Shown here piece by piece: positions 25,381 through 40,384 of a stretch of DNA of 64,000 nt. Under the pieces are notes generated by a model, which saw nothing but the letters and a program-made list of their open reading frames with translations, made no database searches and was not told the origin of the DNA. The stretch covers positions 14,355,075 to 14,419,074 of the forward strand of contig OZ038533.1 in the NCBI GenBank assembly GCA_964036665.1, given 5' to 3'. The position numbers and the translations under genes were made by a program. Each line of letters opens with the position of its first letter. Within the stretch, counting starts at the first letter, position 1. This stretch comes from Gordius sp. MW1 (Eukaryota > Nematomorpha > Gordioida > Gordea > Gordiidae).

Positions 25381-25934
25381 TATTAGGTTAACATTGATAA
25401 TTACCCTATGCCCTCCTCTAGAAGGGCCTACGCCTCTACTGATATGGGTCCCTGTGCCCCCCCCTACAAAAGCCTATGCCTCTATTAATATGGGTTCGAA
25501 TCCCGGCGAGGGCAAATTCTTAATTGCTGGTTCGATACCCGGAGAGGGCAAAATTTTTATTTTTAATTGCTATGCAATTTATGGGCTCGTTTTTTGGTGT
25601 CCGTCCGTCCGTTGTCCGTTACCCTCCCTATCTATTTGCATTGGGTATATTAGGTTATCGCTTTTTTAAATTAATGCATGAGAAAGAGGTGCCCCACCCC
25701 TCATCTCTATCTCCCTCGCTGTGTTATTTTTTAAATTAATGCATAAGAGGTGATCCACCCCTCATCTCTATCTCTCTCGGTGTGTTATATATAAGATTTG
25801 TTAAATTATCTATTATATAATAAACATAGATAAAAGTTGTTTACTTTTAATGCTATGCAATTTACCTAGTTATATAATAAACATAAATAAAAGTTGTTTA
25901 CTTTTTAATTGCTATGCAATTTAACTAGTTTTGG

Positions 25935-27720
25935 GGTTAGAATCCCGGAGTTTTTTTGACTCTTATGATTGTTCTTGTTACTATCATTGATAATAAGAAT
26001 TTTTGGCCGTCCGCTGGCTGCTGACCAATGGAAAAAATGACCATTGGCCAAAATGTGAATCGAAATTATTTTTTTCGGTTTTTTTTGACTATTATGATTG
26101 TTCCTGTTTCTACCATTGCTATTATGACTTTTTGGCCGTCCGCGGCTGCTGGCCAATGTTATATAATAAACATAAATAAAAGTTGTTTACTTTTAATTGC
26201 TATGCAATTTAACTAGTTTTTGGGTTAGAATCCCGGAGTATTTTGACTCTTATGATTGTTCTTGTTACTATCATTGATAATAAGACTTTTTGGCCGTCCG
26301 TTGGCTGCTGACCAATGAAAAAAATGACCATTGGCCAAAATGTGAATCCGAGTTTTTTTGTTGTTGTTTTTTTTTGACTATTATGATTGTTCCTGTTACT
26401 ACCATTGCTATTATGACTTTTTGGCCGTCCGCTGGCTCCTGACCGATGGAAAAAATGACCATTGGCCAAAATGTGAATCGAAATTATTTTTTTCGTTTTT
26501 TTTGGACTATTATGATTGTTCCTGTTCCTACCATTGCTATTATGACTTATTGGCCGTCCGCTGGCTGCTGACCAATGGAATAAAATGACCATTGGCCAAA
26601 ATGTGATTCGAAAACTTTTTTTTCGTTTTTTTTTTGACTATTATGAATCTATATCCACTTTTACCGTGTCCTGGCTGCTGACCAATGGAAAAAATGACCA
26701 TTGGCCAAAATGTGATTCGAAAATTTTTTTTTCGTTTTTTTTACTCTTATTGCAATTTAACTAGTTTTGGGGTTAGAATCCCGGAGTTTTTTTTGACTCT
26801 TATGATTGTTCTTGTTACTATCATTGATAATAAGAATTTTTGGCCGTCCGCTGGCTGTGACCAATGGAAAAAATGACCATTGGCCAAAATGTGAATCGAA
26901 ATTATTTTTTTCGGTTTTTTTGACTATTATGATTGTTCCTGTTTCTACCATTGCTATTATGACTTTTTGGCCGTCCGCTGGCTGCTGACCAATGTTATAT
27001 AATAAACATAAATAAAAGTTGTTTACTTTTAATTGCTATGCAATTTAACTAGTTTTTGGGTTAGAATCCCGGAGTTTTTTGACTCTTATGATTGTTCTTG
27101 TTACTATCATTGATAATAAGACTTTTTGGCAGTCCGTTGGCTGCTGACCAATGAAAAAAATGACCATTGGCCAAAATGTAAATCCGAGTTTTTTTTCTCG
27201 TTTTTTTTTGACTATTATGATTGTTCCTGTTACTACCATTGCTATTATGACTTTTTGGCCGTCCGCTGGCTCCTGACCGATGGAAAAAATGACCATTGGC
27301 CAAAATGTGAATCGAGATTATTTTTTTCGTTTTTTTTGGACTATTATGATTGTTCCTGTTCCTACCATTGCTATTATGACTTATTGGCCGTCCGCTGGCT
27401 GCTGACCAATGGAATAAAATGACCATTGGCCAAAATGTGATTCGAAAACTTTTTTTTCGTTTTTTTTGACTATTATGAATCTATATCCACTTTTACCGTG
27501 TCCTGGCTGCTGACCAATGGAAAAAATGACCATTGGCCAAAATTTTACTCTTATGAATTTATATCCACTTTTACCGTGTGCTGGCTGCTGACCAATGGAA
27601 AAAAATGACCATTGGCCAAAGTGAGCATCAAAATTTTTTTTTCCGTTTTTTTGGCTATCATTGACTTATAGAGTATCTGTTGGTACTGACCAATAGAGAA
27701 AAAGTGACTATTGGCCAAAT
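25935..27720 (+). repeat. Minisatellite array with self-complementary CCAATGG/CCATTGG units
   Basis: Units of about 105-130 bp contain TTTTTGGCCGTCCGCTGGCT, GCTGACCAATGG, AAAAAATGACCATTGGCC, a T-rich tract with TTCG, then TGACTATTATGATTGTTCC. The CCAATGG and CCATTGG halves are exact reverse complements about 9 nt apart. The stretch from 25933 is repeated from 26769 at a period of about 835 bp. Confidence 0.85.
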
Positions 27721-28127
27721 TTTTGATTTTTTTAATTAAAAATTGTTCAAATTCAACAAAAAATTTCTCCCAACAATTCTGCAAATTCTTAACATTGTGT
27801 TGTTTTATAATATAATGTTTGTTAGACCCATAATCACTAAAGGCCATAAAAACTAATGTAATACGCAACTAGATGCAAACACTAAATCTAACCCTAAATC
27901 TTGCCTATATTACATTTTGCCTATATTACATTTTGCCTATAATGGAAAATTTGTATAAATAATTAATTAATCATTAGGCATTTAATACCCCCCTATAGGC
28001 ATTCTCGCCCCTTCCCACCTTTCTCGCCCATAAATTGCATAGCAAATATGATACATTTATACGAAGTACAGATGAGTCGTCCCCCCTTCCCTTCCCCTCT
28101 TCCCTTCCCTTCTCCCCCTTCCCACGA

Positions 28128-28140
28128 GGGCCGAAGGCCC
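28128..28140 (+). repeat. Terminal GC hairpin of copy A
   Basis: GGGCC-GAA-GGCCC, preceded by CCCACGA and followed by GAGT. The same hairpin closes copies at 29009-29021, 41898-41910 (inverted) and 62037-62049. Similar short hairpins mark 3' ends of rolling-circle transposons. Confidence 0.7.
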
Positions 28141-28144
28141 GAGT

Positions 28145-29024
28145 TTTTTTATATTATATTAATATATTGGTCTTGTTAATACCATTGATAATATTACTTT
28201 TTGACCGTGTCCTGGCTCCTGACCATTGGCCAAATTATAAATCGAAATTTTTTTTTCGTTTTTGAATTGGTATATTAGGTTAACATTGATAATTACCCTA
28301 TGCCCTCCCGTAGAAGGGCCTATGGCTCTACTGATATGGGTCCCTGTGCCCCGATATCCGGAGAGGGGAAATTTTTATTTTTTTAAATTAAATTAATATA
28401 TTGTTCTTGCTAATACCATTGATATATGGCTTTTTGGCCGTCCGCTGACTGCTGACCAATGAAAAAAATGACAATTGGCCAAATTGTGATTCTAAATTTT
28501 CTTTCGTTTTTGTTCAAATTAATATATTGTTTTGGTTAATACGGTTGATAATATGACTTTTTGGCCGTCAACTGGCTGCTGACCAATGGAAATAAATGAC
28601 CATTGGCCAAAGTGTAAATCGAATTTTTTTTTTTGGTTTTTTTCAAATTAATACACTGTTTTTGTTAATACCGTTGATAATATGGCCTTTTGGCCGTCCG
28701 CTGACCAATGGAAAAAAGTTACCATTGGCCAAAGTGAGATTAAAATCGATTTTTTTTTTATTATAATTATAGGCTAGTTATTTGGCTATCTGCTAACCAT
28801 TAGAAAAGATAACCACTGGCCAAAGTGATGAAAAATTTGTACAAATAATTAACTAATCATTTTGCATTTAATACCCCCTATAGGCATTCTCGCCCATAAA
28901 TTGCATAGCAAATATGCTACTTTTATACGGAGTATAGATGAGTTTAGTTCCCCCTTCCCCCCCCCCCCCTCCCCCCCCCATTCCCTTCCCCTCTCCCCCT
29001 TCCCACGAGGGCCGAAGGCCCGAG
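28145..29024 (+). mobile_element. Headless composite minisatellite element, copy D
   Basis: Begins inside the minisatellite and holds five diverged units, a tRNA-like fragment near 28300-28370, the 3' inverted head at about 28892-28910, a long C/T tract (28948-29000) and the terminal hairpin at 29009-29021. It abuts copy A directly, giving a head-to-tail arrangement. Confidence 0.6.
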
Positions 29025-29029
29025 TATAT

Positions 29030-29535
29030 TTTTTATTCATTTTGTTTTTATCCGATATGAGGACAAAATATTATAATAATAATAATTATTTTTTAACGCC
29101 CTCCTAAAAATAACGAATTAAATTTATTTTTAATTCAAACAAGTATTAGGGACGAAAAATTTTGTATGAACTATCTTTAAATCAGGGGTATTACTTAAAA
29201 TTGGAACTCAAATTAATTAAGGTAATAAATTATTTCTATCAGCGCCCTACTAAAAAGACTCCTTTTAATATCATTGAGTTTTTCCATGTAACTCGGAGAA
29301 AAAATTAAAAATGAGGGGGGGCTTCTCCTTAGGCACTGATAAGATCATCATGAAATAGCCAACTCTATTAAAGCAAATTTAGTTGGCAAAAGTTAAAGGT
29401 ATAAAATTCCGGCCTGCGAAAGGCCTATCAAAGGGCCGGGCTTTTAGGTAACCAAATGTGCTCGGGACCGCCCTAGCTATAAGTAGGCTCGATGCGGCCA
29501 ACTAAATTATCTAAATGATGTTTTTTTGTAATAAA
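29030..29535 (+). mobile_element. Dispersed repeat, partner of 19640-20270
   Basis: Diverged copy of the repeat at 19640-20270 in the opposite orientation, with the GC-rich block ATTCCGGCCTGCGAAAGGCC at about 29407. It starts right after the terminal hairpin of the composite element ending near 29024. Confidence 0.65.
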
Positions 29536-30420
29536 ACTATCAAAATCTGTTGACCGTTTCCCGGTTCCCATATAATTGGTAAAAAATAGAAGTGAAACCT
29601 ATCCCTTCGCAAAACACTGGGGGTATACAAACGTACTTTTACCCTACGCTCAGCATGCAGGCTTATATTTAATAAGTCAACATAAGTTTTTATGGGATTT
29701 CATATGACACTTTTAAGTTTCTAAGTTATATATATTTTCACCAATCTTTGCCATTTTATTGTTTGAACAAATTCTATGTCCTTGGTGTCCACAAAAATTA
29801 AAACAATCATACAAAAAAATTTAAGTTTTTACCTTTATATTACGATCTTATTAATTTAATAAAATCTAACATATTGCATGTGGGGGATTGAAATGAAGAA
29901 TATACATGATTAATATATTTAATGAAGAAATTTTGAAATATTTACATCATATTGATAGAGATTGAGTAGAAGAGTTTTTTAACCAAGTATTTGAGAAAAA
30001 AAGGAAAATTTTATTATTCAATCCTCACTAACACTACCACTGACCGTTCAAGCAAATAATCGTCATCTTTAATGTTTAAAAAAATTTAAGCCCTAAAATA
30101 GCATAATCTTGAATCTATAACTACACATCGACAAAAAAATCAACCGGGAAACGGTCAACAGATTTTGATAGTTTTCAATTTCTCATATACGTCAAGCTTT
30201 TGAAATATTTGGATTTAAAGTAGCTAAATAAGCATTTTTCCCGTTTCTCGTAAAAGCAAATAAATTAGATCCGTTAATAAAACTCCTAGAGAAAATAACT
30301 ATAGGTTAAAGCAAAAAAATTGCTGCTCTACCTTTAATTGAAAAATGCCAGACACATGGTCTATCTCCCCTCCCTAATCCATTAGTTTATATGCAAATGA
30401 TCGTATGGTAAACACTGTAA
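29536..30420. mobile_element. Two facing termini of the AACCGGGAAACGG foldback family
   Basis: 29533-29566 and 30142-30175 are perfect inverted copies over 34 bp, both ending outward-in at AACCGGG. From 30142 the sequence follows the left arm of the palindrome at 22581 in diverged form (ATACGTCAAGCTTTTGAAAT) to about 30420. They look like one terminus of one element and the opening of another. Confidence 0.5.
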
Positions 30421-30611
30421 GCTATTGGCAAAATCTTTTTTGAAAAAAATTCCAATAATTAATAAAGAAATTTTTATGACGATCTAAAACTTCGATAAAC
30501 AGGAACTCGACTGGCGAAATGTTCTACAATACTTATAACGTTATTACCACTTATATCATCGTAAAAATTAATCAAATAAGACGAGCATCGTTTATTGATT
30601 TATAAACTAAA

Positions 30612-34371
<3,760 letters not shown>

Positions 34372-37300
34372 CAGAATTTAAATTAGATATTACAGCATAT
34401 AGGTACATTAATGAATGTTCGATGTTGATAAATTTAATTTCGTCCAATAGGCTATTGGAGGAGTCTAATTCTTTTTGTAACGTTAGGGGGGTTGGTAGTG
34501 AGATCCAATACCATAACCCCCATATCATTTATGTTCTAATTTATTTTTTGTATAAAACTTTATTAATAATTGCGAATAAAATCAATTTATTTTTGGGTGG
34601 TAATCGCTCCCCTCAAAAGTTTTTGATTAAATATTCTTATAAATAAAGTATTGATTTCAATCTTAATTGTAAAAAAAATTAAAAAAAATTTAACAGGCAA
34701 AAAAATGGGGTTGTTAAGTTCAGATTTAGAAAGGAATGTTACTCAATTAAGAATAATGTCTCAGTAATAACACTAAGGCTGCATAACACGAGCTAAAATT
34801 CCCTCAACAAATTATTTCTAGCACGCCTCTACCCAGTCTCATTGAATAGAGAGCGTGTGAAAAAGCAATTAATCATAACCACCCACTCAAAGGAGGTGTT
34901 TATTAATATCACGCTCAGACTTACCACCCTACACCAATTTGAAAAGGGGTTACAGCAAGGCGACTAAATATACAACCTTATTATTTGGGATTTTAGAGCA
35001 AGGGTATCACCCTGCTCTTATTATAATTTTAGTCTTGCAAGAAGGGAAAAGGGGTGGGTGAAATGGTGCTGTGCTATATTACAAGCCAATTTTTAAAAAA
35101 ATATGTTCATTTCAATAGATGTAGATTATTAACAATTGTTACCTGTGTAGCCACAAACTATAAAAATGTTTTTTAATTATAAAACTCATATATGCACTCC
35201 ATAAATGATCCTTAATAATTGGAAAATTTTAATTTAATTATAGCTAGAAATAATTTCTACTTTGTGACGTCATAGTAACTTTTTTCGTTATTTTCTTTCA
35301 ATCAAATGTTCATTACTTATATATAAATGCAGCAAATATTAACACGATAAAAAAATCGTATATTTGCATGCCCCATATAAACCAATGATTAATAAAATAA
35401 TTCCCACAAAACGCTTTGAGTGTTTTTTACAAAAACGCCAAAGACTTGCAAAAAAATTTTACCCAAAACTTTTTGGTTGTTTTACAACAACACCAAACGT
35501 CAAAGCTCCCCAAAGAAATTTAACCTAACACTAAAAAGACTTTGTGAAACTAAACCCAATGCCTGCAGGCGACCAATCGAAAACCTTGGCTTTTTACAAC
35601 GCAATTCGGTTATAAAGATCATATCATATATATGCAAGCCCCAAGGTGACTTGGCCCATCCTTAAGGATAAGGGGTGGGATTATGATCAAAGGTTTTAAC
35701 TAGAATCTCTCGTTGAAAAACTTGAAATTCAAGATTTTCAATTTCTACCAAAATAACATCTCCGAAATTTGTTTCCGAAAAAAAATTTTAAACTTTAGTT
35801 TTTTAAAGCGTTGTATATACCATACGCTGGGAGACACATGTTCCACCCGCTATGTAATAAATTAAAATTAGACGTAGTTAGCAAAAAGTTATCTGCTACT
35901 TCTTATAATAAGTTAAAATATTAAGATGAAGGAAATTTAAATCAAATTCCCCCCCATCCCCATCGGCCGACCTATATTTATAAGCTGGAAAACAAATCGA
36001 TTGGTAATCATTTTCATGATATTAGTATTTTAAACGTTTATATAAATAATAACCCTAACACAGGTCTACAAAAAAAAAGTATCCCGCAATCTGACCAATA
36101 ATTATAATAGAGAATTTTGCGCTGAAAAATAATATGTTTTTAGTTTTTTTCTACGATTACCAGCTTTTAAGATATATGAGTTTGAAAGTGCCAAAAATGC
36201 CCTTTTTAAGCCTTTTTAATGCTAAATAGCCATGGTATCTTTGATATTTAATGAAAAATAGTAATATATTCATGTAGATTAAAGTTTCATCTATAGGTCC
36301 ATTCTTTTTTTTATATCACCCTTGTACTCAAATTTATACGTGTTTGCGTAAACCCCTTCACCTTATCAAAATTCGTCCCACTATGTCTGGAAAATGGAGT
36401 TTATTAGAGTTCATACTACACACGCGCTGTTTACTAACACATATATCTCTCCCTTTACCTACTCACCTCTATTTCTCCCTAACTTGTGGCAAACTTAAGT
36501 CGCGAGTGAGGGGATTATTATTCTTTGGGCAAAGTCTAACAAGAAAATCCTTTTCTCTTTCTCGATAAAGTAGCCATGCAAGGACTACAGACACGCTCAA
36601 ACAAAAACCCATTACCAGTCAAATATTTTTGAAGGTATATTCAGTTGCCTTTACGGGTTGAACAAAAAGGTCAACACTCTTCCCATTCCTTTGGATCGTA
36701 TAATAAAGATAAAGAATGGAATTCGTTGTCAATTAACATTGGGCTATAGACAAAGCCTAAGCCATTTCCTTGAAAACAGCAGGTAACACACCAATTTTTC
36801 GATCTTCATATCCTTCATAACTGTAACAATGTTCGGCTTGTTCAGCAAAAACGTATACCTAAATTTAATGGGCCTATCTTGTATATATCCAACTAATTTC
36901 AACTCTCTCTTCATATATGACAAATTACGGTTCCAATGAAGCTTAAAAAGACTTGCAAGGGTCTTAGAGAAGATTCCATGTAGGAGGGAGGGCAATAAGT
37001 TTGATTGGTGGGTGGCAACATGATAATATTTTGAAATTTTAACGTTCTTTTGTTTTATTTTTACATTTTTTCAAAAATAGGGGCACCTCCCCCCCCCCCC
37101 CCCACCTTTCCTAGATACTCCCAGGCAAGGGGGTAAAAGAACCGAAACCATTTCTTGAATATTTTGCTAAATATATTGTCTCATAAAACGCCCCTTTCTG
37201 CAGTGTTTAAAAACACCATCTGCCCACTGTATGAATTATCATACATTTAATTTTAAAAGCATTTATGAATAAAAATTTAGCTAATTTTATATAAATTATA

Positions 37301-37640
37301 TATCAATTATATCAAATATTTAATAATTGTAAATTATGTAGAAGATTTTAAACAAATAGTTACAGAGGGTGCAGTTTTCCCCATTTTCATAAATACTACT
37401 TCTTTAAAGAGATACGGAAGTCTTATAAGCAAAAAAAATAAAAATAATTTATTACTAAGGTTAATCACATCTTAAACTATATTAAAAACTATATTTGTTA
37501 ATATCAAAAGGTCTTTAAGTTTGCAAATTTACCAATTAAAAATGGTACACTTTGCGTATGATATATACGACGGTAGCCATTAATGGGTTTTAAAATTTAT
37601 ATCTAGCCCGTGATTTAAGGTTTGAATTTTAAAAACTTAA
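34372..37640. other. Intergenic DNA upstream of NSUN5, with a decayed foldback-like repeat
   Basis: The NSUN5 promoter should lie just above 34371; no TATA box or GC island is clear. The stretch about 36080-36600 shows the composition of the 22581 palindrome arm (AAGATATATGAGTTTGAAAG, CTCACCTCTATTTCTCCCTA) and may be a very old copy. C15 at 37089-37103. No supported exon. Confidence 0.4.
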
Positions 37641-37814
37641 GGTGAATGTAACCCCCAGCCTAGCCTACAAGATTTTGGATAGACGTGGGGCTTGGGTTTT
37701 GACACCGGGTTTGCCTACCACAACTTTGAATACATCAAGCCATTCATGGCCAAGGTCAAGAATTTTCAATCCGTTTATATAAATGTCATTGTTTAAAGTC
37801 GGTGTATTTGGATT

Positions 37815-37875
37815 GATAGCGTAGGTAGAGGGAAATGAAACGCGATATTTCTGGCTGTAAAAGGCCATCGTCAGG
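37815..37875 (-). ncRNA. Hammerhead-ribozyme-like core, left arm
   Basis: Minus strand has CTGACGA, a 4-bp stem II (TGGC...GCCA with 8-nt loop), GAAA, then ATA-TC-GCG pairing with CGCTAT before C, the order of a type I hammerhead (CUGANGA, stem II, GAAA, stem III, UH). Penelope-like elements are known to carry hammerheads. No convincing stem I is seen and stem III has a bulge, so activity is doubtful. Confidence 0.3.
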
Positions 37876-38269
37876 GGAAAAAATAATAAAAATAAAAAAG
37901 GAGAGATGAAGGCTCAAAAATTAAAAATGAAGTAAAGTGAGTAAATACGGAGATATAGATACAAAAAAAACAATAGAAATTACAAAACTGGTTATAGCGA
38001 GAAATTAACAATAGCGATTGTAGGGATGGATGTTTTTTATAACAATATAATAGGTACACATGGAGTTAGGAAAAAGGTGCAAAAATAAATAGCTAAATAA
38101 TAAAAGGCGAAAAAAGAGAAACAGGGGGGATCACAGGTATTTTATGTATAAATACAATATCTGTGCTTAACAAATAATAGTATTGTGTAATAAAGGGGTA
38201 GTTAGACATAGTGAATTATATATATAAATGTGTGGATGTATGTGCTTGTGGTTTTGGATGGATTAGTCG

Positions 38270-38570
38270 TTGATTCTGTTTGTTTGTTTTTTGGGCTTGA
38301 GGCGGTCGATTAAAACGCTTTCTACGAACTTTCTTTCTTTGTTGTATCGCGCTCTTTAAAGAACAGTTGGGTTGTCCAAATCTGCAATTGTTGATTCTTT
38401 AACGGTAGTCCGGTTGATTCTTTAACGGTAGTTCGGCGAAGGCGGAGTAGGTCGCGCATCTTTGCAGCTTTGTGTCAAGGTACTTTTTTTGTTGTTGTTG
38501 TTTCTCCCAGCCTAAAAATTGATAGTAATCGACGCAGGAGATTATATAAATTAAAATTGGAGTAATATAA
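38270..38570 (-). pseudogene. Second, degenerate GIY-YIG block, left arm
   Basis: Tandem duplicate of the preceding domain: the reading begins near TCTCCTGCGTCGATTACTAT, with a CAACAACAA insertion, a repeated ACCGTTAAAGAATCAAC unit, then ERKFVES and LIDRLKPK. Frameshifted and shorter. The right arm has the same block at 40385-40690, so the duplication preceded formation of the palindrome. Confidence 0.7.
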
Positions 38571-38599
38571 TATTATAAAGGTAGGTGAGGATGGGTGTG

Positions 38600-38915
38600 C
38601 TTGTAGCTTCGAAATTGGCCGAGTTGGTCGTAAATTTTCGGCTTGAGGCGGTCAATCAGGACGCTTTCTACGAATTTCCTTTCTTTGTTGAATCGTGCTT
38701 TGTAAAGAACGGTCGGGTTGTCCCAATCAATGCTATGTTGATTGTTTAGCGAGTGTTCGGCTACGGCGGAGTGTGTCGCGCATCTTGTTAACGGGGCCTT
38801 GTGTTCTTGGATTCTTTGTGCTAAGGTTCTTTTAGTTTCTCCAACGTAAAATTGGTCGCAATCGGCGCAGGAGATTTTATAAATTAAATTAGAAACAAGA
38901 TATTTATCTGTAATG
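38600..38915 (-). pseudogene. GIY-YIG endonuclease domain, left arm
   Basis: Reading minus: KISCADCDQFYVGETKRTLA then QRIQEHK, a Cys pair followed by the YVGET-R core and the R/EH helix of Penelope GIY-YIG nucleases. The frame continues through TVLYKARFNKERKFVES and LIDRLKPK to about 38600. This copy keeps Tyr where the right arm has a stop, so it is the less damaged version. Confidence 0.8.
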
Positions 38916-39074
38916 TTATGAATTAATTAATGAGAATAGTTAGATGTGGTTTTCTGAGAAAACTTGTGTCCATTTAGTGAACATGTAAAATCTTTTTGAT
39001 TTTTTTTAGGAAATTATTACTAAAATTAGTGTGAAAGGGAATAGAGATATAATGATCTGTATTAGGAGTGGAAT

Positions 39075-39509
39075 CTACATTGTTGACATTTTAGAGAATG
39101 TTAAAAATTTATTTTTAATGTTTGTGAGCAAATCAAGGGGATAATTTAGCTCTAAAAATCTTTGTGTTATATTTTCAATTTCAATGTCTCTATCAGATTC
39201 TAGAGAGCAATGAGTTATAGCTCTTTTAACCATCATCCTAAAAGTGTTGAGTTTAAAAGATGAGGGGGAGTGGCTGTGCCATGGTATAAATTGAGAAGAG
39301 TCAGTCGGTTTACGATAAACCGTTGTGATAATTTTGTCATTTAGGTTGTGGAGGGTTACATCTAAAAATGGTAACTGTTTGTTAGTTTCTATTTCTACTG
39401 TAAAGATTATCTTTTTATGAAATGAATTCAACAGATTTAGGAAGTCTTTTTTAGCAAGTGTTCGGCTACGGCGGAGTGTGTCGCGCATCTTGAAATGTGT
39501 TGAATTCAT
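39075..39509 (-). pseudogene. Penelope-like RT C-terminal fragment, left arm
   Basis: Truncated frame containing LPFLDVTLHN and TTVYRKPTDSSQFIPW, the conserved end of Penelope-type reverse transcriptases (region after the YADD box), then a thumb-like helical stretch. It lacks motifs A-C completely. One base is missing near 39083 relative to the right arm, so the frame stops just after KMST. The first ~20 codons read a stray GIY-YIG fragment (KMRDTLRRSRTLA) in the palindrome spacer. Confidence 0.8.
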
Positions 39510-40009
39510 TTCATAAAAAGATAATCTTTACAGTAGAAATAGAAACTAACAAACAGATACCATTTTTAGATGTAATTCTCCACAACCTAAATGACAAAAT
39601 TATCACAACGGTTTATCGTAAACCGACTGACTCTTCTCAATTTATACCATGGCACAGCCACTCCCCCTCATCTTTTAAACTCAACACTTTTAGGATGATG
39701 GTTAAAAGAGCTATAACTCATTGCTCTCTAGAATCTGATAGAGACATTGAAATTGAAAATATAACACAAAGATTTTTAGAGCTAAATTATCCCCTTGATT
39801 TGCTCACAAACATTAAAAATAAATTTTTAACATTCTCTAAAATGTCAACTAATGTAGATTCCACTCCTAATACAGATCATTATATCTCTATTCCCTTTCA
39901 CACTAATTTTAGTAATAATTTCCTAAAAAAAATCAAAAAGATTTTGCATGTTCACAAAATGGACAATTTCAAGTTTTCTCAGAAAACCACATCTAACTAT
40001 TCTCATTAA
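39498..40009 (+). pseudogene. Penelope-like RT C-terminal fragment, right arm
   Basis: Same protein as the left arm but without its one-base loss, so it extends to NYSH and a TAA. Past that single stop the frame stays open into the GIY-YIG domain (LINNITDKYLVSNL, then KISCADCDQF). RT and nuclease therefore were one polyprotein, and one in-frame stop lies in an ATTAATTAATTAAT run that could have expanded. Catalytic RT core absent. Confidence 0.8.
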
Positions 40010-40035
40010 TTAATTAATAACATTACAGATAAATA

Positions 40036-40362
40036 TCTTGTTTCTAATTTAATTTATAAAATCTCCTGCGCCGATTGCGACCAATTTTACGTTGGAGAAA
40101 CTAAAAGAACCTTAGCACAAAGAATCCAAGAACACAAGGCCCCGTTAACAAGATGCGCGACACACTCCGCCGTAGCCGAACACTCGCTAAACAATCAACA
40201 CAGCATTGATTGGGACAACCCGACCGTTCTTTAGAAAGCACGATTCAACAAAGAAAGGAAATTCGTAGAAAGCGTCCTGATTGACCGCCTCAAGCCGAAA
40301 ATTAACTACCAACTCGGCCAATTTCGAAGCTACAAGCACACCCATCCTCACCTACCTTTATA
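40036..40362 (+). pseudogene. GIY-YIG endonuclease domain, right arm
   Basis: Same domain as the left arm, with an in-frame TAG at about 40233 (TVL-stop-KARFN) produced by a C-to-G change in the Tyr codon. In phase with the upstream RT fragment. Non-functional as it stands. Confidence 0.8.
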
Positions 40363-40384
40363 ATATTATATTACTCTAATTATA

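Larger units (their letters stand above)
25566..28144 (+). mobile_element. Composite minisatellite element, copy A (Helentron/HINE-like)
   Basis: Head ATTGCTATGCAATTTATGGG at 25566, GTCC microsatellite, several partial heads (about 25856, 25909, 26198, 27036), a minisatellite array 25935-27720, a unique 3' block, an inverted head (CCATAAATTGCATAGCAA) at about 28028-28046, and a terminal hairpin GGGCC-GAA-GGCCC at 28128-28140 after a C/T-rich tract. Conserved head, 3' subterminal inverted repeat, GC hairpin and variable tandem core are the layout of non-autonomous Helentron-type elements (family knowledge; assignment inferred). Long minus-strand frames across the array translate the minisatellite and are not treated as genes. 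Confidence 0.6.

Noticed and set aside
25394-25669. Plus-strand frame of 91 codons with proline-rich start
   Set aside because: Spans the tRNA-like module and the element head and is repeated in part at 22098-22283; an element shadow.
28940-29021. Possible CpG or promoter island from high C content
   Set aside because: It is the C/T-rich tract and terminal hairpin present at the end of every composite element copy.
36344-36995. Frames of 74-83 codons on both strands
   Set aside because: They lie in a stretch resembling a decayed foldback arm, with no conserved domain and unsupported starts.
37665-37868. Minus-strand frame with NGLKILDLGHEWLDVF after the Penelope arm
   Set aside because: Looks somewhat protein-like, but no family is recognised and it runs out of the element's non-coding 3' tail. 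It could be a captured or host exon, but nothing supports a splice site.
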